64,000 nucleotides of DNA, taken from the NCBI RefSeq assembly GCF_049310885.1, contig NZ_JBMDYO010000001.1, forward strand, positions 806,001-870,000, in the 5' to 3' direction. This DNA is from CAYZJV01 sp049310885 (GTDB lineage Bacteria > Spirochaetota > Spirochaetia > Sphaerochaetales > Sphaerochaetaceae). A program made the translations under genes and the position numbers. The notes beneath the pieces were generated by a model. It ran no database searches, had not been told where the DNA came from, and was given only the letters and a program-made list of their open reading frames with translations. This document shows positions 60,311 through 64,000 of the stretch, piece after piece; position 1 is the first letter of the stretch; every line of letters begins with the position of its first letter.

Positions 60311-61036
60311 CTATTGGAGCATTTTTTCAAGTCGCTCCATAAACTCAGAGTAATTGGAGAAGATCATATCTGCATGCTGACATCCACGAGAGGATCTGTT
60401 CATTCGATTCTCTCTCTTGGCCGAAGGATCAATCAATGCTGTTTTCATCCCAACACGAGAGGCCCCGAACATATCCTTCCTACAGCTGTCACCGACATAC
60501 AGAACATCAATCGGCTCAACACCCATTTTCTCGCATAGCATCAAGAAAGGCTCAGGATGAGGTTTTAGATACCCTGAATCTTCGGTACATATAGCATATT
60601 CAACCAGATCATCCACTTTCAAGGCTTCCAGTTTACTCCCGATCGGAAAATCCGAAAGAGCTGCTATCCTCATCCCCTGAGACCGTAAGGTTTCAAGAAC
60701 TCCTCTCATTCCGGCATATGGAGGCAAAGATGAAAAAGCTTTCCGCCAGTTGGCATAAAACTGTTTTTCTATCCTTCTTGCCATCTTCTCCACACGTTCT
60801 CCCTCAGCCTTGCTCATGGATTGATTACTCACCCACGTTGCCTGACGTAATCGGAATCCCTGACTATCCGGAGGAATAGTCTTCTCCGCCTCCTCTCTAC
60901 GCATATGTTCACGGAAACGCTGAATACGCAGAGCAAGGAGCGGGGATGGGAAGAATGAACGTACCAACTTCAAGTCGGTAATCCACTTTGGATATAAAGT
61001 CCCATCTATATCAAAACAAACAACTTTGATTTTCAT
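60311..61036 (-). CDS. HAD-superfamily hydrolase
   Basis: A 241-residue phosphatase-type HAD protein: motif I 'VCFDIDGTLYP' (two Asp), motif II in 'IAALSDFPIGSKLEAL', motif III Lys in 'SGYLKPHPEPFL' and motif IV in 'VLYVGDSCRKDMFGAS'. An all-helical cap lies between motifs I and II. Small phosphate esters are likely substrates; the exact one is unknown. Its start codon touches the der stop (1-bp overlap region at 61036). Confidence 0.9.
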   Translation of the reverse strand: MKIKVVCFDIDGTLYPKWITDLKLVRSFFPSPLLALRIQRFREHMRREEAEKTIPPDSQGFRLRQATWVSNQSMSKAEGERVEKMARRIEKQFYANWRKAFSSLPPYAGMRGVLETLRSQGMRIAALSDFPIGSKLEALKVDDLVEYAICTEDSGYLKPHPEPFLMLCEKMGVEPIDVLYVGDSCRKDMFGASRVGMKTALIDPSAKRENRMNRSSRGCQHADMIFSNYSEFMERLEKMLQ

Positions 61037-62406
61037 TACAATCTATTTGCGGGAGTATTTCTTCGTCGTTCCTTCAACTCTATCTCGATAGGAATTTGGG
61101 GAAACCCGAGATCTCGGCGGATGCAATTTTTCAAGTATTGTACATATCCTTGAGGAAAATCCTTTTTCCTATTTACAAAAAAGAGGAATCTAACAGGAGG
61201 CGCACTGACCTGAGTCCCATAGTAGACCTTGAAGTGACCTCTTGAACCTCTAGGTGGTTGATATGCTTCCGACCAATCACGGAGAAAATTATTCAGTTGT
61301 GCCGTCTCTATCCTCTTGTTCAATTGTTTCCAAACCGACCAGACACAATCGAGCAATTTCCCAATATCCACTGCTCCGGTTGCACTGATGGGCATTATGG
61401 GAGCAAAAGAGAGAATGGGAAAGAGGAATCGTGCCCTATCTTTAATGGCATCCAATTCATTTTCAACGCCCTTAAGTAGATCGATTTTATTGAAAACCAG
61501 GACTACGCCCTTTCCTCTTCGAACAATCAGCTGTGCGATCTTCTTATCTTGGTCTACGAGCCCGGTAGTGACATCGATCATAAGGAGGACCACATCCGCC
61601 TCATCGATAGTCTTTATAGCGCGGTTTACTGAATAGTACTCCACATCTTCATCCACCTTGCTTTTTCGCCGTATTCCCGCTGTATCGAGAATCGTATATG
61701 GAGTTCCCTTGTACGTAAAGTCTCCCATAATGACATCCCGAGTCGTTCCAGGGATATCACTTACAATAGAGGTATCCTTTCCTGTTAGAAGATTCGTGAG
61801 GGTGGATTTCCCTGTATTTGGTTTTCCCAATACCGCAACCCGAACCCTCTCTTCAGTTTCAGGGGCCTCATCAAGTTCAACCATCTCCAACATTTCGAGC
61901 AAGGTCTCTTCCAATACGTCGATACCTAATCCGTGTGCAGAAGACATTCCCACGACTCGTGGATATCCAAAACGATGATAATCCCAAACAAGATTGTCCC
62001 TCACCGGATCGTCTATCTTGTTGACCGCAATGATGACCTTATCGGAATATGGTCTCAGGGTATCTATAAGCATCTCATCTTCTGCAGTCACTTCAGTACA
62101 ATCCATCAGCATAATGATGGCATCTGCGATTTCCAGAAGACTTAGGCTTTTTTGTGTTACCAGAAAGTCCAAGCCCTCCTGATCAAGCTTGACTCCACCA
62201 CTATCCACCAACAGTACAGGATGGTTTCCCAATAACCATCTTTCAGGTATGGGATCTCGCGTTACCCCTGGCATCGCATCAGTGATGGCTCTTCTTTTTT
62301 TTACGAGTCTGTTAAACAGAGTCGATTTGCCGACATTCGGCCGGCCGATAATTGCAATAATTGGTAGTCCCAGCTCACGCAGTGACAAAGTCTCCGAATC
62401 TATCAT
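61036..62406 (-). CDS. der: Ribosome-assembly GTPase Der (EngA)
   Basis: A 456-residue protein with two GTPase domains in tandem, 'IIGRPNVGKSTLFNRLV' and 'VLGKPNTGKSTLTNLL', each with its DxxG ('LVDSGG', 'ILDTAGIRR') and NKxD ('AVNKIDD', 'VFNKIDLL') motif, then a KH-like domain. It acts in 50S subunit maturation. The start overlaps the ptsI 3' end by 32 bp; the ATG at 62406 has AAGGGA upstream. Confidence 0.96.
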   Translation of the reverse strand: MIDSETLSLRELGLPIIAIIGRPNVGKSTLFNRLVKKRRAITDAMPGVTRDPIPERWLLGNHPVLLVDSGGVKLDQEGLDFLVTQKSLSLLEIADAIIMLMDCTEVTAEDEMLIDTLRPYSDKVIIAVNKIDDPVRDNLVWDYHRFGYPRVVGMSSAHGLGIDVLEETLLEMLEMVELDEAPETEERVRVAVLGKPNTGKSTLTNLLTGKDTSIVSDIPGTTRDVIMGDFTYKGTPYTILDTAGIRRKSKVDEDVEYYSVNRAIKTIDEADVVLLMIDVTTGLVDQDKKIAQLIVRRGKGVVLVFNKIDLLKGVENELDAIKDRARFLFPILSFAPIMPISATGAVDIGKLLDCVWSVWKQLNKRIETAQLNNFLRDWSEAYQPPRGSRGHFKVYYGTQVSAPPVRFLFFVNRKKDFPQGYVQYLKNCIRRDLGFPQIPIEIELKERRRNTPANRL

Positions 62407-64000
62407 GCATCCATTCCCTTACATATGTATTGATATTGATGAACGAGTCCATCTTCATCACCTTTTCGACCAATTCCTTGGCTTCTGCCAATGTAATAGA
62501 GCGGATGATGTTCTTTATCTCCAGTAAACTCTGGGGACTCATGCTTAACTCGTCCAAGCCCATTCCCAACAGTAAAACAGTTGAGAGTGGGTCGCCAGCC
62601 ATTTCACCGCACATAGCAACGGGAATTCCGGCATCATGTCCTTTCTCCACAATCATTCTGATCAATCGCAGAACGCCTGGATGGAAAGGTTGGTAGAGAT
62701 AGGCTATCTTATCGTTTCCCCTATCTACCGCGATAGTGTACTGGATCAAATCATTTGTACCTATCGAGAAAAAATCAGTTTTTGGTGCGAGCAAGTCGGC
62801 ACACAATGCAGCGGATGGAACCTCTATCATTGTTCCTACTTCGATATCTTCATCGAAAGGAATACCGGTTTTCCTACATTCTTCCTTCACTTGCTCCAAT
62901 ACGAGCAGTACATTCTCAAGTTCTTCGGGGCCGCTGATCATTGGAAACATGATCTTCAACTTTCCGTAAGCACTCGCTCGTAACATCGCCCTGAGCTGGA
63001 CTCTGAAGATGTCCTTACGTGAAAGGCAGAACCGTACTGCACGCCATCCAAGGATAGGATTATCTTCTCCCAACCCCTCCATTCCGGGAATAACCTTGTC
63101 TCCTCCGACATCGATTGTCCGTATGGTTACAGGTCCACTCTCTTTTGCACGCTCAAGAACCCGTCGATAGGCTTCGAACTGTTCATCTTCAGAAGCTCCT
63201 CCTGGTTTCAAAAAGAGAAATTCCGATCGAAATAATCCTATGCCATTAGCTCCATGATCCAATACAGAATCAACTTCATCTACAGTTTCGATGTTTGCTT
63301 TAAGGGAGACCCGATGGCCATCCTTTGTAACAGCCTCGAATGACGCAAGCTCATGCAACTCTTGTTCATGCTCAACCCATCGAGCGTATCTGTCGCGCAT
63401 CTTCTTCGCTGAAGCGATACTCGGACGAAGAGAGACTTCCCCAAGATTGCCATCGACAATTATCTCGTCACCTTTGGCAACCTTACTGGTAATATTTCCC
63501 AACCCAACGACAGTCGGAATCTGTAGAGCCCTAGCCAAAATAGCAACATGACTAGTCCTACCGCCACCATTTAAGGCAATTGCCTTAATATTGGATGGAT
63601 CAAGAGTCAGCGCCTCAGAAGGAAGAAGGCTATCTGCAACTAAGATTACTTCATCACTAATGGCTGCGAGATCAGGTCGTCGTTTTCCCATCATTTGTCG
63701 AATGACGCGCCAACCGATATCGTAAAGGTCGGCACTCCTTTCCCGGAGCATCGCATCTTCGGATGATTCCAAAATCTCAATAAACCCCGAGAGGACCTGT
63801 TCCACAGCCCACTCGGCACAGATATGCCCCGTATGGATGAGATTCTCGACTGCATCGGTAAAGTCGGGATCTTGGATCATAAGAAGGTGGGTCTCCAAAA
63901 TCTTTCGGTGATCCTCGGCTATAGCCGCTTTCCCCATTCCTTCCAATTCCTCGGCAACAGTATCGAGCGCACTTTTGAACCGAGTCAGTTCAGATTCGGT
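62375..64000 (-). CDS. ptsI: Phosphoenolpyruvate-protein phosphotransferase, PTS enzyme I (partial, N-terminus off the window)
   Basis: The frame is open from the stop at 62375 to the right edge (542 codons in the window), so only some 30-50 N-terminal residues are missing; an apparent TTG start at 63946 is internal. The phospho-His motif is 'LNGGGRTSHVAILARALQIPTVVGLG'. The C-terminal PEP-binding barrel shows 'NGIGLFRSEFLFL', 'IRTIDVGGDKVIPGMEG', 'NPILGWRAVRFCL' and 'FFSIGTNDLIQYTIAVDRGND', with the Cys in 'VAMCGEMAGDP'. It starts the PTS phosphate relay to HPr, encoded presumably just outside. Confidence 0.96.
   Translation of the reverse strand, partial: TESELTRFKSALDTVAEELEGMGKAAIAEDHRKILETHLLMIQDPDFTDAVENLIHTGHICAEWAVEQVLSGFIEILESSEDAMLRERSADLYDIGWRVIRQMMGKRRPDLAAISDEVILVADSLLPSEALTLDPSNIKAIALNGGGRTSHVAILARALQIPTVVGLGNITSKVAKGDEIIVDGNLGEVSLRPSIASAKKMRDRYARWVEHEQELHELASFEAVTKDGHRVSLKANIETVDEVDSVLDHGANGIGLFRSEFLFLKPGGASEDEQFEAYRRVLERAKESGPVTIRTIDVGGDKVIPGMEGLGEDNPILGWRAVRFCLSRKDIFRVQLRAMLRASAYGKLKIMFPMISGPEELENVLLVLEQVKEECRKTGIPFDEDIEVGTMIEVPSAALCADLLAPKTDFFSIGTNDLIQYTIAVDRGNDKIAYLYQPFHPGVLRLIRMIVEKGHDAGIPVAMCGEMAGDPLSTVLLLGMGLDELSMSPQSLLEIKNIIRSITLAEAKELVEKVMKMDSFININTYVREWMHDRFGDFVTA

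Overview
The window is a bacterial chromosome segment, most likely from a spirochaete of the Sphaerochaeta/Treponema group. This is inference from gene content and protein style: exported proteins whose signal peptides end in 'AAGGQE'-like sequence, a TGS-domain uridine-kinase-like protein, a PSP1-domain protein with a cysteine insert, a Rho factor with a long low-complexity N-terminal half, and a membrane-anchored coiled-coil protein of the type common in spirochaetes. Base composition looks moderate and even. I found no rRNA, tRNA, insertion sequence, prophage or CRISPR array.

Left part (1-12.1 kb), accessory metabolism. A HigB/HigA-type toxin-antitoxin pair runs off the left edge (minus strand). 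A non-coding stretch rich in inverted repeats follows, then a TAXI-type TRAP transporter (fused permease plus binding protein), an altronate/galactarate dehydratase family enzyme, a PHP phosphoesterase and a lipoprotein. Next is a three-subunit molybdenum hydroxylase operon (xanthine dehydrogenase family) with a structured ~100-nt leader.

12.2-17.4 kb, signalling. A 1043-residue sensor histidine kinase ends in an acyltransferase-like domain of the LuxI/FeeM/GNAT kind. It is divergent from a membrane methyltransferase-like protein (ICMT-like) that overlaps a response regulator with an HD-GYP domain. This is my best candidate for an undescribed system: a sensor that may itself make a small signal, a possible modifying enzyme, and a cyclic-di-GMP phosphodiesterase output. 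An OsmC-like protein follows.

17.5-31.4 kb, ions and envelope. The genes are a P-type cation ATPase with an overlapping secreted protein, a tandem acetyltransferase, a zinc ABC transporter with its Fur-family regulator and a palindromic operator, an unknown membrane protein, an unknown small protein, a ZIP transporter, a BrkB-family protein with a lipase, a YfcE phosphodiesterase, and a putative outer-membrane protein.

31.4-36.1 kb, an oxidoreductase module. A tungsten-type aldehyde:ferredoxin oxidoreductase is divergent from an SCP2-like protein and two iron-alcohol-dehydrogenase-like proteins. Both of the latter have lost part of the metal site.

36.1-64 kb is mostly housekeeping: kinase with TGS domain, nifU/nifS, ykgJ, surE, a GHMP kinase homologue with a changed phosphate loop, rpmE, rho, cinA, lnt, HU, rpsT, PSP1 protein, tatD, dus, purD, rlmB, dnaJ-dnaK-grpE, pyrG, a coiled-coil protein with a nine-unit acidic repeat, a HAD hydrolase, der, and ptsI running off the right edge.
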